Assembly: GCF_000970285.1 (NCBI RefSeq)
Contig: NZ_CP009516.1
Coordinates: 2,583,036-2,647,035 of the forward strand
Reading direction: 5' to 3'
Length of the DNA stretch: 64,000 nucleotides
Origin: Methanosarcina horonobensis HB-1 = JCM 15518
GTDB taxonomy: Archaea > Halobacteriota > Methanosarcinia > Methanosarcinales > Methanosarcinaceae
In this document: piece by piece, positions 1-7,698 of the stretch
Numbering within the stretch: position 1 is the stretch's first letter
Layout: every line of letters begins with the position of its first letter
The notes under the pieces: model-generated
Databases searched by the model: none
What the model saw: only the letters and a program-made list of their open reading frames with translations
Told to the model about the DNA's origin: nothing
Program-made: the position numbers and the translations under genes

Positions 1-121
1 ATGCTTTAAAATAGTGGATGTGTCTGCTGTACCGTTATAATATTTTGGATCAAAGATCCTGTTAATGGTGTCTGCACCAACGATAAAAGTACTGTCAGGG
101 AAAAGGGCAGCTTTTTGAAGG
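1..121 (-). pseudogene. C-terminal fragment of the host nucleotidyltransferase gene split by the provirus
   Basis: Read leftward from about 120, the frame gives LQKAALFPDSTFIVGADT followed by further nucleotidyltransferase-like sequence, running off the left edge. The fragment starting at 26701 ends in FLQKA at the other end of the provirus. The shared LQKA is encoded by the duplicated att core, so the two pieces are halves of one gene. This piece has no start of its own and is presumably not translated, unless a provirus transcript reads into it. The gene's true end lies outside the window. Confidence 0.9.
110..121. other. attL core
   Basis: GCTTTTTGAAGG is identical to 25719-25730. The flanks diverge except for a few A residues to the right (GGGAAA here, GGAAAA at attR). 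Crossover within this core explains the split host gene. Confidence 0.85.
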
Positions 122-175
122 GAAATTAGAGGTAATAGTTAATATATCTTTTTCAACAATGTAAAAAAAATAACT

Positions 176-508
176 TTAAGCAAAGTATAATGTTTTCATA
201 TCGGGGGTGTATAAATTAAGCTCTAATATAATTTTCTCTATAAGTTCTTTGCAGCATGGCCTGGTAATCCCAAATTTTTCTATTACTATATCCTCTAGAT
301 CTTCTATCTTCATACCATTATAAACCATGCTGCCAAGACTCAAAAATACATATCTTAAAAGGTCTTTTTCGGAAATAGTGTCTATAATTTCAACATTAGA
401 TAATGAATATTTATATGCTTGTTCTTCTGTTTGCTCTTCATCCATTTCAAGTCGTACATTATAATATACTTCATTATAGCATACAGGACACCGCGCTTTT
501 ATATACAC
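176..508 (-). CDS. Hypothetical protein with N-terminal CxxC
   Basis: A 110-residue soluble protein with CPVC at residues 8-11 and a pair of cysteines near residue 85 that could complete a zinc site. The middle is acidic and the C-terminal half is helical. I do not recognise the family. It is the gene nearest attL and reads out toward the host fragment. An AT-rich gap separates it from the RHH-TPR gene, so it probably has its own promoter. The codon use looks genuine and no better frame exists on the other strand. Confidence 0.6.
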   Translation of the reverse strand: MYIKARCPVCYNEVYYNVRLEMDEEQTEEQAYKYSLSNVEIIDTISEKDLLRYVFLSLGSMVYNGMKIEDLEDIVIEKFGITRPCCKELIEKIILELNLYTPDMKTLYFA

Positions 509-594
509 TATATGACCCCTTATTTTTTATAAGTAGTAATCATATAATTATATTCTAAAAATATATAACAGTTGTTAAAGCGCTGTGAAAGTGT

Positions 595-960
595 TCATTC
601 AAAAAAAACTTTTCTTGTATTTTTGGGCAATTCCTTATCTTTTTCTTCTTCTATCCCTAGAGCTCGATCATAACATTCAATTGCTTTTTCTAACTCTCCC
701 ATTTTTTGATATGCAATCCCCTTCTGTTTCCATATTTCTCTTTCAAATTGTTCTTGCTCTTCAGTCTGATGTTTCTTTGCGTAGTCATTTGTTTGATTTT
801 TCATATCTATCTCAGCAAATAACATATTTAGTGCCTGAGATACCACATCAGACATACTACTATACTCCTCACTATCCACAAGCTCAATTACTCTTTTTTT
901 GATAGAAGGGCTCAATGTCGCATTGATAGAATCCTTCTTTCGCTCATACTTCGCAACCAT
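595..960 (-). CDS. Ribbon-helix-helix protein fused to a TPR unit
   Basis: Residues about 10-50 look like a CopG-type ribbon-helix-helix DNA-binding domain: a beta segment (INATLSP) and a helix-turn-helix pair ending near SDVVSQALNML. Residues about 77-112 form a tetratricopeptide unit (KGIAYQKMGELEKAIECYDRAL), a protein-interaction repeat. It is transcribed away from the small RHH gene at 1142, and the shared 180-bp gap holds palindromes. I infer a repressor or maintenance switch whose binding could be modulated by a partner on the TPR. The start ATG at 960 sits at the head of a normal RHH N-terminus. Confidence 0.75.
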   Translation of the reverse strand: MVAKYERKKDSINATLSPSIKKRVIELVDSEEYSSMSDVVSQALNMLFAEIDMKNQTNDYAKKHQTEEQEQFEREIWKQKGIAYQKMGELEKAIECYDRALGIEEEKDKELPKNTRKVFFE

Positions 961-976
961 AATATCTCTAATACGG

Positions 977-1084
977 TTGCTTCATAAGATTAAATAATCT
1001 TCTGAAGTATCAATGAAACGTTGTTTCATTAGGTTAACCAAACATATATATACGTTAATGTCTTTTTATGTTATAGTGAAGCAA
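977..1084. promoter_or_regulatory. Divergent promoter/operator region of the RHH genes
   Basis: A perfect palindrome lies at 1012-1030 (AATGAAAC, 3-bp spacer, GTTTCATT). An outer inverted pair TTGCTTCA (977-984) and TGAAGCAA (1077-1084) surrounds it, and further GTGAAA elements follow to 1131. A TATA-like run (CATATATATAC, about 1041) is correctly placed for the rightward operon starting at 1142. The arrangement suggests autoregulation by one or both RHH proteins; binding is inference. Confidence 0.65.
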
Positions 1085-1141
1085 TTGTGAAACACAATAA
1101 AGCTTACTACGCAAATAGTGAAATATTATGGAGATTGAAAT

Positions 1142-1306
1142 ATGAGTATTGTACTAGGAGCAAAATTCCCTGACACAATAGTAAATAAAGTGGATAATTA
1201 CGTCTCAAAAGGTAGCTATCTATCAAGATCTGATGCAGTCCGTGATCTAATCAGGCGAGGGCTTGTAAGCAAAGCAAGAGAAGATCAAGAAGGTGTTTCA
1301 GCATGA
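1142..1306 (+). CDS. Small ribbon-helix-helix regulator
   Basis: A 54-residue protein with the full RHH fold and little else: beta strand VLGAKFPDT, helix IVNKVDNYVS, then SRSDAVRDLIRRGL. It is the first gene of the rightward early operon and follows the palindromic operator, so it is probably the autorepressor of that operon. Its stop overlaps the ATG of the next gene (ATGA at 1303-1306), indicating translational coupling. Confidence 0.8.
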   Translation: MSIVLGAKFPDTIVNKVDNYVSKGSYLSRSDAVRDLIRRGLVSKAREDQEGVSA

Positions 1307-1482
1307 GCCTCTTTTCTCTTCTTCAGCTCTTCTCAGAAAAATGCGAATATGCTGAAAAATGTGGAGGGTTCCGGGACAACTCTTATACTTGCTCTAAAAC
1401 TCCGGAAAAAAGCCCTTGCGGGATATATAAAAGGTTCTGCAGAGGAGATATTCTTTCGTATCCTGCGGAGGCCCAGGCATGA
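1303..1482 (+). CDS. Small cysteine-rich protein
   Basis: A 59-residue protein in the coupled early operon, starting at an ATGA overlap and ending in another. It has five cysteines (near residues 14, 20, 30, 39 and 46), compatible with one metal site. No signal peptide and no recognised family. A longer frame on the opposite strand (1333-1545) is its shadow. Confidence 0.65.
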   Translation: MSLFSLLQLFSEKCEYAEKCGGFRDNSYTCSKTPEKSPCGIYKRFCRGDILSYPAEAQA

Positions 1483-1628
1483 GTGCAGAACTATTGACTC
1501 TCGCGGACCTGAGAGAAAACCATCTCGTTCGGAAATTCGCATCAATGGAAATCACGCCCTCTCTACCTCATGAAGCGGCATACTGCGCAAAGATTTGTAA
1601 AGCAATTTGCGAAGGTGGGGTACAATGA
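1479..1628 (+). CDS. Small hypothetical protein
   Basis: A 49-residue protein linked to its neighbours by ATGA overlaps on both sides. The C-terminus has a YCAKICKAIC pattern with three cysteines in a helix-like context. The family is unknown. The main support is the unbroken chain of overlaps in the early operon. Confidence 0.6.
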   Translation: MSAELLTLADLRENHLVRKFASMEITPSLPHEAAYCAKICKAICEGGVQ

Positions 1629-1774
1629 ACTGCGATAATTGCGGATCGGAATTAAAAATAATGTCTGGTGATCTAGGGTTCTATCGTTATTGCCTGGTTT
1701 GCGGAGAAACTTATACTATCTCTACTCAGACCAAAAACACATCCAAAAGCGTTCCTGCGGTGATGAGGGCATGA
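1625..1774 (+). CDS. Small zinc-ribbon protein
   Basis: A 49-residue protein with a clear two-knuckle zinc ribbon, CDNCGS at the N-terminus and CLVCGE about 20 residues later. This is typical of small nucleic-acid-binding or adaptor proteins of archaeal mobile elements. Both ends are ATGA overlaps with adjoining genes. Confidence 0.75.
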   Translation: MNCDNCGSELKIMSGDLGFYRYCLVCGETYTISTQTKNTSKSVPAVMRA

Positions 1775-2166
1775 ATTTTAACACTTTCAAAAAACTCTTT
1801 ATTTCTTTTGTTTTGTTCTCTGCTCTTATAATTTCAACAGTGAGCGGTCAGCCTGTCATCTGCCCAGGAAAAAACGTTTCCACTTGCTATGATTTTGCGG
1901 TCTCTTTCCAATCAGAAAACCCTGGATGGGGAATTGTGTCTCTCAGTACTAACCAGCAGTTTAGGGGCGTTTCGCACATAGTCAACTATCAGGTCGAAGG
2001 GGACACGCTTGTAATTCATGACGGTATGTATCTGGCAGACTATGAAATTCCAAACTATCAAGACGAATCTGGCTTTTTCCACTTCTGGATTAATGAAACC
2101 CCTATAAGGTACTATGACACACTCTCGGATAACAGAAATATATTAGTGCAGGGTGTGGAAGCATGA
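1771..2166 (+). CDS. Secreted small protein
   Basis: A 131-residue protein with an N-terminal signal peptide: KK, a hydrophobic stretch of about 15 residues, then a VSGQP cleavage-like site. The mature part is about 105 residues, aromatic-rich, with one cysteine pair. The ATG at 1771 overlaps the preceding stop and gives a proper signal peptide; the longer frame starting at 1690 merely overlaps the zinc-ribbon gene. It is the only secreted product in the early operon; function unknown. Confidence 0.7.
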   Translation: MNFNTFKKLFISFVLFSALIISTVSGQPVICPGKNVSTCYDFAVSFQSENPGWGIVSLSTNQQFRGVSHIVNYQVEGDTLVIHDGMYLADYEIPNYQDESGFFHFWINETPIRYYDTLSDNRNILVQGVEA

Positions 2167-2456
2167 CTACAGAAAGGATAAGAGATTGCTGTCCTTTCTG
2201 CGGCCAACTGAACTTTCGCAGAATAGTAAGAAAATTCCGCTATGCGTGCGAAGCTTGCGGCAAAGATATTTCTGCAGGAAAGCAGCTCCGGAAATGTCCG
2301 GATTGTAAATCTACGGACCTAAAAAAGCAGTACGTAAATAAATACATTTGTAATAACTGTCAGTCTGCTTTTGATACTCCTTCTCAAAAAATCTCTAAAG
2401 GCCATCCGGGTAATTTCCCTCAAGCTCTTTGTAAAAAAGTAGAGGTGACCGTATGA
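2163..2456 (+). CDS. Double zinc-ribbon protein
   Basis: A 97-residue protein with four CxxC knuckles (CPFC, CEAC, CPDC, CNNC) at about residues 10, 30, 46 and 60, making two tandem zinc ribbons, followed by a basic tail. Probably a nucleic-acid-binding or transcription-accessory protein. ATGA overlaps at both ends place it in the coupled early operon. Confidence 0.75.
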   Translation: MTTERIRDCCPFCGQLNFRRIVRKFRYACEACGKDISAGKQLRKCPDCKSTDLKKQYVNKYICNNCQSAFDTPSQKISKGHPGNFPQALCKKVEVTV

Positions 2457-2650
2457 GCTCGGAACCTGTCAAACAACGATGCCCTGTTAGGGTCCCTGCT
2501 CACAAAGCCCGGAAAGATAAACTGCACTCTAATCTCGGGCTGATGCTGCTTATCAGTCGCGGGAAACTTTCAGAAAACACAGATCTAACAAGGGGAATTT
2601 TCAGAAGTGCAGATCCTGAAAAACTCTATTCTAAGGGGGGTAATCTATGA
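2453..2650 (+). CDS. Small hypothetical protein
   Basis: A 65-residue, basic, soluble protein with one cysteine and no recognised motif. Supported by ATGA overlaps with the zinc-ribbon gene upstream and the next gene downstream, and by the purine-rich SD-like tail AAGGGGGG just before its end that serves the following start. Confidence 0.6.
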   Translation: MSSEPVKQRCPVRVPAHKARKDKLHSNLGLMLLISRGKLSENTDLTRGIFRSADPEKLYSKGGNL

Positions 2651-2868
2651 TAGCATTTTTCGCAGGTCAAAAACAAGAAAGCAATTATCGCATACTCTTT
2701 AAGGACATTCTCTCAAACGGGGTTTTACAGCTCATCAAACTCTCTGAGGGGAGTTATACGGTTTCGTTTGAATCGCTTTTCTCTGGGTGCAGCTGGACAA
2801 CTGGGATCATGGACTACGAAACAGCCCGCTCAACCTACGCGGACGTCATTTATGGGGAATTTATCTAA
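2647..2868 (+). CDS. Small hypothetical protein
   Basis: A 73-residue soluble protein starting at an ATGA overlap with an AGGGGGG SD motif about 8 bases upstream. No known domain recognised. It is followed after 15 bases by a new SD (AAGGGGGG) for the next gene. A frame at 2768-2965 is its shadow. Confidence 0.6.
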   Translation: MIAFFAGQKQESNYRILFKDILSNGVLQLIKLSEGSYTVSFESLFSGCSWTTGIMDYETARSTYADVIYGEFI

Positions 2869-2883
2869 GGGGGGGTCAAAACG

Positions 2884-3351
2884 ATGTCCAACACTTTCCG
2901 TCCTGTTCAGTTTTTCTTATGCTCTAATGGTGAATCATTCGGATACGTCGCAGCCCGCGCAGTAATAGAAGACAATTTCCTTTTGATCCTTGACGAAGAA
3001 GGCAAGGAAGCAGAAAGATATAATATGCTGTCTCCTCGCTTTGACTCTCTTGAATGGCTTGACATCGAAAAAAAACTTACATACTCAAGGTTCAGCAGCA
3101 GTGAAGATCTCAAAGAGTATGAAAAAATCTACTACGGAAGCCAGAGATACAATACCGTTCGGTACCAAAAACTAAACGGGGTAACCTATGATACTATGAG
3201 GCCAGCCTGCCTAAAATGTGATCTTCAAGACCTTTGTCCGGGCTGTCCCTGCTCTCCTTTCCAATCATGCGAATCATGCACAAAAGATCCTAAATGCCAA
3301 TTATGCCCGCAGCATCCTAGATATGAACTAGATGAGGGGGTGAGACAGTGA
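2884..3351 (+). CDS. Cysteine-rich hypothetical protein
   Basis: A 155-residue protein. The N-terminal 100 residues are mixed alpha/beta without cysteines. The C-terminal 40 residues hold ten cysteines in CxxC-type spacing (CLKC, CPGCPC, CESC, CQLC), enough for two or more metal sites, possibly Fe-S or zinc. The ATG at 2884 has a strong AAGGGGGG SD. Its stop overlaps the GTG of the nuclease-like gene, linking the two. Confidence 0.65.
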   Translation: MSNTFRPVQFFLCSNGESFGYVAARAVIEDNFLLILDEEGKEAERYNMLSPRFDSLEWLDIEKKLTYSRFSSSEDLKEYEKIYYGSQRYNTVRYQKLNGVTYDTMRPACLKCDLQDLCPGCPCSPFQSCESCTKDPKCQLCPQHPRYELDEGVRQ

Positions 3352-3740
3352 GCGCGAATATAGAAGGGAATGCTCTTGCTTCTCAAAACGGTTGCTTAAT
3401 GGAGCACTGGATAAAAGCTCTCTATCCTTCTGCAGAATTCAGGTATAAGGGGGCAATCGACTGCATAATAGACGGGGTCCGGGTCGAAATCAAAAGCTGT
3501 CAGGAATTTATCCATGATTCAGAATATAAAAACAATCAAAGATCAGGGAGAATCTGCTTCAATTCTCAACAGCACGAAATTCTAGTTTTAGAGGGCGGGG
3601 ATTACATTTTCCTTGTCCATAGAAACGGGAACCCTTTCATATTCGTCAGGCTCCCTGCTTCTTCTCTCTCCCGGTCTTCCTGGTCCGGGGTCAAGTGTGT
3701 AAGCTGGAAAACTCTCCTGTTCGGGGGTGTCCTCATATGA
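3348..3740 (+). CDS. PD-(D/E)XK nuclease-like protein
   Basis: A 130-residue protein with a pattern of the PD-(D/E)XK fold: GAIDCII (candidate Asp), then VRVEIKSC (candidate E-x-K), preceded by a helix with E (MEHWIKALYPSAEF). This layout is seen in Holliday-junction resolvases and small restriction-like nucleases. A role in resolving replication or recombination intermediates of the element is inference. The start is GTG within a GTGA overlap; the end overlaps the next ATG. Confidence 0.55.
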   Translation: MSANIEGNALASQNGCLMEHWIKALYPSAEFRYKGAIDCIIDGVRVEIKSCQEFIHDSEYKNNQRSGRICFNSQQHEILVLEGGDYIFLVHRNGNPFIFVRLPASSLSRSSWSGVKCVSWKTLLFGGVLI

Positions 3741-3913
3741 AGGCAAAACGATTTAAAAGCGGGCTCAAAGGTCCCCTTTTCTCTGCCCTCTCTCCTGAAG
3801 ATCAGGCAGAAGTCCGGGCACTCATGAAAGTGTACAACGAAACAACTCTTGACACTCCTTACTTTGAAGTTGAGCAATTTTATCATGCAGTTATCCGGGG
3901 GGTGCACGTATGA
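3737..3913 (+). CDS. Small hypothetical protein
   Basis: A 58-residue soluble protein. The ATG at 3737 overlaps the previous stop (ATGA), which is preferred over an upstream in-frame start at 3695 that would overlap the preceding gene. Basic N-terminus, helical middle (SPEDQAEVRALMKVY). No family recognised. Confidence 0.6.
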   Translation: MKAKRFKSGLKGPLFSALSPEDQAEVRALMKVYNETTLDTPYFEVEQFYHAVIRGVHV

Positions 3914-4245
3914 ATTCAAAGGACACGCTTTTGGAAAAAATGGATATTGCTCTTGAGAGGATGAAAGCGCGGGGCGGGGATCGAATCTGCTTTGATGGGA
4001 TCAACCACTATCAAGAGCTTAAGAAAAAAAGAGATGCTGTAGCGGGCGGTACTCAGTATACGGTTGAAAATGTCACTGAAGATGTTCTCCGGTCAGTCGG
4101 AGCCCTTGTCCCAAAAGCAAATATTGGTTCGAATGGGAGAATTCTCCTCTACAAAAAGACTACACAAACGCCCACGACAAAACTATCAAAAACAGTAGAT
4201 AGTTTCATTGATCAATTGGTACAGGGGAGGGAGGCAGACCTATGA
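3910..4245 (+). CDS. Hypothetical protein
   Basis: A 111-residue, highly charged soluble protein. It begins with a helix rich in Lys/Glu and Met and ends in a helical SKTVDSFIDQLVQ segment. ATGA overlaps on both sides keep it in the coupled operon. A DNA-binding or adaptor role is possible but unsupported by any motif I can name. Confidence 0.6.
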   Translation: MNSKDTLLEKMDIALERMKARGGDRICFDGINHYQELKKKRDAVAGGTQYTVENVTEDVLRSVGALVPKANIGSNGRILLYKKTTQTPTTKLSKTVDSFIDQLVQGREADL

Positions 4246-4445
4246 ACTCTCCTTACTCTTTCCTGCACGGAAGACACAGGCCGTACAGACTGATATTCCA
4301 AAACTACCGCCACAAAAAACAGTACGCCAAAAGTGAAAGAGCCGGACGTCTCTATTTTTCAAGGGATGTATATTCCACAGGTACAGGGGATCTTCGAACA
4401 GGCCCACGTCACCACTGGCATAACCTAGCAGGGAGGCGGGTATAA
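4242..4445 (+). CDS. Small basic hypothetical protein
   Basis: A 67-residue protein very rich in Arg, Tyr and His (FLHGRHRPYRLIFQNYRHKK), so probably nucleic-acid-binding. The start overlaps the preceding stop; its TAA shares its last A with the ATG of the following gene. Confidence 0.55.
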   Translation: MNSPYSFLHGRHRPYRLIFQNYRHKKQYAKSERAGRLYFSRDVYSTGTGDLRTGPRHHWHNLAGRRV

Positions 4446-4873
4446 TGCAGCCTCTCTATACTCGCTGCCTGCGCTGCAAAAAGCATCTAAAAGACCACAA
4501 GAGCAAAAGCCGGGGTTACGGTCCAACGTGTTGGAAAAAAGTGCTGCCCACTCTGCCCTCTTGCCCTCCTACAACAGAAATCCGGAGTATTGAAAATATC
4601 TTCGCGGTCAATGCTGTCTATGAATCTCTGCAGGCTCGTATCTCTTCTCATTCTTGCCCTTCCTGCGGGGCTCTCCTGGACTCTGCCGAGGTTCGCAGCT
4701 ACGACCATGAGGACGGGCTGAACCTTCGCGGTTTCCTGCAGCCTCAATGGGTCTATGTGTCCTGCCCGCACTGCAGGGTAGATATTGCCTTGCACAAACT
4801 CACTCGGGATAGTTGCGATGATCTTTGCAAGCATTACCGGCAGGTTTCGATAGCTGAGGCTCTGAGAGCATAA
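4445..4873 (+). CDS. DUF6011-like zinc-binding protein
   Basis: A 142-residue protein. The N-terminus (CLRCKKHLKDHKSKSRGYG followed by PTCW) resembles the short DUF6011-type module of phages and plasmids, with cysteines at 8, 11 and 29. The middle has CPSCG and CPHC knuckles that can form a second zinc site. It closes the early operon, 59 bases before the rep start region. A nucleic-acid role is likely; the exact function is unknown. Confidence 0.65.
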   Translation: MQPLYTRCLRCKKHLKDHKSKSRGYGPTCWKKVLPTLPSCPPTTEIRSIENIFAVNAVYESLQARISSHSCPSCGALLDSAEVRSYDHEDGLNLRGFLQPQWVYVSCPHCRVDIALHKLTRDSCDDLCKHYRQVSIAEALRA

Positions 4874-4932
4874 TCTCTCTTATTTTTTTTAGAAACCAGA
4901 ATATCACATCTTCCTACGGGGGTATTTTGCTC

Positions 4933-6330
4933 ATGTCCATCTCTATCTACCAACAAAAAACCATTCAAGATTTTTGTCTCTCTGAACCAAGAACAGTTAA
5001 TCAAATCGCAGAAAAACTAAAACTATCCGGAGAAAACGCAATCAAAAGTCTGCGTAACTTCTTAAAAACGCAAAAAGCTCACTTACTTTTTTTCATAGAA
5101 AATAACGGGGGGTTCGTATGGGTACGAACAAACCCCCTTAATTTTTTTCCATCTCTGACTAGACTTGATACTATGATAAGCAAAACGGCAAAAAAACCAG
5201 AATCCACAGCAGAAGACTCGGAAATAAAAACCAAAAGCGGCAAAACCTATACAAAAATCGAAAACTTAAACAGGGCTTCCCCTGAGCGATTGCAGGCAAT
5301 ATTATTATTAAATAGAATTAATTATTTTGGGTATTATAATAAAGACACATCTACCTTCATCTATACAACAAATGCAAAAAATGAAGTGGATGATTTTTTT
5401 CAATCTTATTGTACCCGAGTATCCTCTGAAAAAATAGTCTTAACCCGAGCTCCGGATGGTGACCCTGTATTCAGCCAGGACCTTATAATAAATTATAAAA
5501 CTCGCTTTACCGATCAGGCCAGACAGCAAGACAACATAAACGGTTTTAGGAGCTCCTACAGAACCCTTCTAAAACGTCATCTGAAAGGGGTCTTCCTCAC
5601 ACTCACCGCCCCTTACAACCCGGCTAAAACTTTATGGGGGGCGAATAAATCCATACTCCAAGCATGGGGCAAAATGAAAGATTTCTTTAACTCAGTCCTT
5701 CCTAACAGGTGTGATTGGATCTGTGTACGCGAATTTCAAAAAAACGGCAGATTGCATTTTCATATCCTTATAGGCGGCACAAACTGGCTTGCCTCTAAAA
5801 AACTCCTACAGTATACATGGATGAAATATGGCGGGGGTCCTATACTTGACATCCATAGTATACATCACGAACCTGGTAGGGGCTGGCTCTGGTCTAGGTC
5901 TCGTCCATCAGAAGCCGAAGGCCAGCAGCCAGAAGACATGTTGGAAAGTTACCTCGAAAAATCAATGTCAAGAGAAGGGGGCGCCCTTTATTGGGCTATG
6001 GGCTGCAGAAACTGGACCTGCTCCAAATCCCTCTTGCCTAAAAAAGAAACCGAAACAGTAAAATCAAAAAACAACAACGAAAACCTTCAAAAACAGGAAG
6101 AAATAACTAAACAAGTAAAACCTTCAAATAAAAAATATTTCCTTAAAGGGATCATATCCAAAATAACCGGCTTCAGAGCCAGCCACAGAAGCGACTCTGT
6201 ATCTCTCTTCTCTGGCTCTCTAACAACAAAAAAACGTAATAGTGTAAGTGTTTCAGGTACAAAAATTAAGGAAAAAGAAAAGCCCTCTATAAGCTTCAGA
6301 CGGGCCACTGACCTATTCATGCAGGGGTAA
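4933..6330 (+). CDS. rep: Rolling-circle replication initiator (HUH endonuclease)
   Basis: Starts rolling-circle replication by nicking one strand and staying bound to the 5' end. From the ATG, residues about 1-60 look like a winged helix. Motif 1 (FLTLT) is near 221-225, motif 2 (LHFHI, the His-hydrophobe-His metal site) near 275-277 and motif 3 (ESYLEKS, candidate catalytic Tyr340) near 338-345. The last 90 residues are Lys/Ser-rich and poorly structured. A TTG two codons upstream is possible, but ATG 4933 has better spacing from ACGGGGG. Archaeal plasmids such as pC2A and haloarchaeal pleolipoviruses use related Reps. With an integrase present, the element probably alternates between an integrated and a circular form. 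Confidence 0.85.
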   Translation: MSISIYQQKTIQDFCLSEPRTVNQIAEKLKLSGENAIKSLRNFLKTQKAHLLFFIENNGGFVWVRTNPLNFFPSLTRLDTMISKTAKKPESTAEDSEIKTKSGKTYTKIENLNRASPERLQAILLLNRINYFGYYNKDTSTFIYTTNAKNEVDDFFQSYCTRVSSEKIVLTRAPDGDPVFSQDLIINYKTRFTDQARQQDNINGFRSSYRTLLKRHLKGVFLTLTAPYNPAKTLWGANKSILQAWGKMKDFFNSVLPNRCDWICVREFQKNGRLHFHILIGGTNWLASKKLLQYTWMKYGGGPILDIHSIHHEPGRGWLWSRSRPSEAEGQQPEDMLESYLEKSMSREGGALYWAMGCRNWTCSKSLLPKKETETVKSKNNNENLQKQEEITKQVKPSNKKYFLKGIISKITGFRASHRSDSVSLFSGSLTTKKRNSVSVSGTKIKEKEKPSISFRRATDLFMQG

Positions 6331-6336
6331 AAATCA

Positions 6337-6738
6337 ATGTCTCACAAAAAGTACAGAAAACAAATGATCTTTGAACAGATGTCTCAACAGAAATCAGAAA
6401 CTCTGCCAGTTCCGGACTTCTCCCATGTTCAGGAATCCTGCCAGGATCAGGATAATCCAACATGTTCTCTATGTGGATGCAGCCTGGAAGGCAAAAACAT
6501 CTACTCCTCATCAAGTTTCTTTATGGGGTCTTCCAGGGGAGATATAGAGGTTCATGTACATTTCTGCTCTCTCACCTGTGAAATCCTCTATGAAATCAAT
6601 TCTCATCTCTCCTTCATGCCTCAGGATCTCATCATAGATCATCTGATCCATGATCATGGATATGCTCTTGAAGCACTCCTTCAAGCTCTAAAATCTCCAA
6701 TTGCCAGGGGTGATTCACATGGCTCTCAACCTCATTGA
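6337..6738 (+). CDS. Zinc-finger hypothetical protein
   Basis: A 133-residue protein lying 6 bases after rep. It has CSLCGCSL and, 35 residues later, HFCSLTC, the spacing of a treble-clef or MYM-like zinc finger. The C-terminal half is helical with several His residues. Possibly a Rep partner, judged only by position. The next gene starts inside its last codons. Confidence 0.65.
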   Translation: MSHKKYRKQMIFEQMSQQKSETLPVPDFSHVQESCQDQDNPTCSLCGCSLEGKNIYSSSSFFMGSSRGDIEVHVHFCSLTCEILYEINSHLSFMPQDLIIDHLIHDHGYALEALLQALKSPIARGDSHGSQPH

Positions 6739-6838
6739 ATTCAACAACTACGGCAAATATCTTGAAAAGCTCGGCCTCTCAGAAGAGGCCCGTATCATAG
6801 ACGAATATGTCTCGTACAGAATAGTTGATCTCGGGTGA
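6719..6838 (+). CDS. Very small hypothetical protein
   Basis: A 39-residue protein starting at an ATG (6719) inside the end of the preceding gene, with an AGGGGTGAT SD 7 bases upstream. Acidic and helical, without known motif. Supported by a good SD and tight packing with both neighbours. Confidence 0.5.
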   Translation: MALNLIEFNNYGKYLEKLGLSEEARIIDEYVSYRIVDLG

Positions 6839-6842
6839 TCCT

Positions 6843-7085
6843 ATGAAACCAAACATGGAACAAATCAAGTACTTAGAAGATTACTGGGAAATCATAGAAG
6901 AAGACATCATAGTAGAAGCAAACATTAGAGCAGAAGAAGATCTCAGAGCAGAAAAATATCATATCTCAATCATGCAGGCTCAGGGCTCTAAACAGCCCTG
7001 TAATGATCTTTCACGTGAAGCCGAGATAGCTTTACGTTCTGCTCCTTCTCTCAGCTGGTCAGAATTTATCCAAAAATGGGGGTAA
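6843..7085 (+). CDS. Small acidic hypothetical protein
   Basis: An 80-residue, Glu-rich, helical protein. The ATG at 6843 follows a GGGTGAT SD in the end of the preceding gene; a TTG at 6825 would overlap that gene more. No recognised domain. Confidence 0.55.
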   Translation: MKPNMEQIKYLEDYWEIIEEDIIVEANIRAEEDLRAEKYHISIMQAQGSKQPCNDLSREAEIALRSAPSLSWSEFIQKWG

Positions 7086-7091
7086 AAAATA

Positions 7092-7454
7092 ATGATTAAA
7101 AGAAATGAAAGAATACGCATAGCTGATATGTCGCCAATTCAATCCTCATCAGAGTGTGAATATTTTGGGAGTCAAGACGAATGTATAAAATTATATGCTC
7201 TGTGTAAAGCATGCCCGTGTAATCAGTGCTCGGTACGCGAAGACTGCAGAGAAACACAAAATGAAATGTACGATTATATAGAGGGGATACATGGTATTTC
7301 TATAACTTGCCCTAAAGAATATGCTCTAGAACTATCTGAAATCATGCTTGGTATAGATAAGTATGTTAAACGAAAAGTAAAGATGATTCCTGGGTGTAAA
7401 GTGGATTATAATTTTTTAAACTCTTTTGAGTATGTCAATGATATTGATAACTAA
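7092..7454 (+). CDS. Cysteine-rich hypothetical protein
   Basis: A 120-residue protein with cysteine clusters CKACPCNQC and VREDC plus single cysteines at both ends, seven or more in total, so it probably binds zinc or an Fe-S cluster. It closes the rep-linked gene group. The next 240 bases are non-coding and lead to the serine recombinase. Confidence 0.6.
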   Translation: MIKRNERIRIADMSPIQSSSECEYFGSQDECIKLYALCKACPCNQCSVREDCRETQNEMYDYIEGIHGISITCPKEYALELSEIMLGIDKYVKRKVKMIPGCKVDYNFLNSFEYVNDIDN

Positions 7455-7642
7455 TTTATCTCAATAAGAGGACTGCTTTCTTTTCGGTTTTGTATTCCTG
7501 GCCGCACAACCGTAGAAAGTTAGATTTCTAACTTTTAATGGATACGGGAACAAAATTTTTTGCAGAAAAAGATACTTTCCTGAAAATCAGAGTAAACAAA
7601 CTAGTCTTTTTTTATTTTTCTTCCAGAAAACGACCGTTTAAC

Positions 7643-7695
7643 GTTACAATAAATGTATGTGTATAGTTTAAATAGTTTCAGTTACATTAAATGTA
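7643..7695. repeat. Direct repeats before the serine recombinase
   Basis: GTTACAATAAATGTA at 7643-7657 and GTTACATTAAATGTA at 7681-7695 differ at one base and lie 38 bp apart, ending just before the recombinase ATG. They could be recombinase or regulator binding sites, or overlap its promoter. Function is inference. Confidence 0.5.
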
Positions 7696-7698
7696 CTT

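Noticed and set aside
1-121. tRNA gene as integration site
   Set aside because: Neither attachment flank folds as a tRNA; both encode parts of a protein.
1333-1573. Long frames at 1333-1545 (minus) and 1349-1573 (plus)
   Set aside because: They shadow the chain of small genes joined by ATGA overlaps, which also have SD support.
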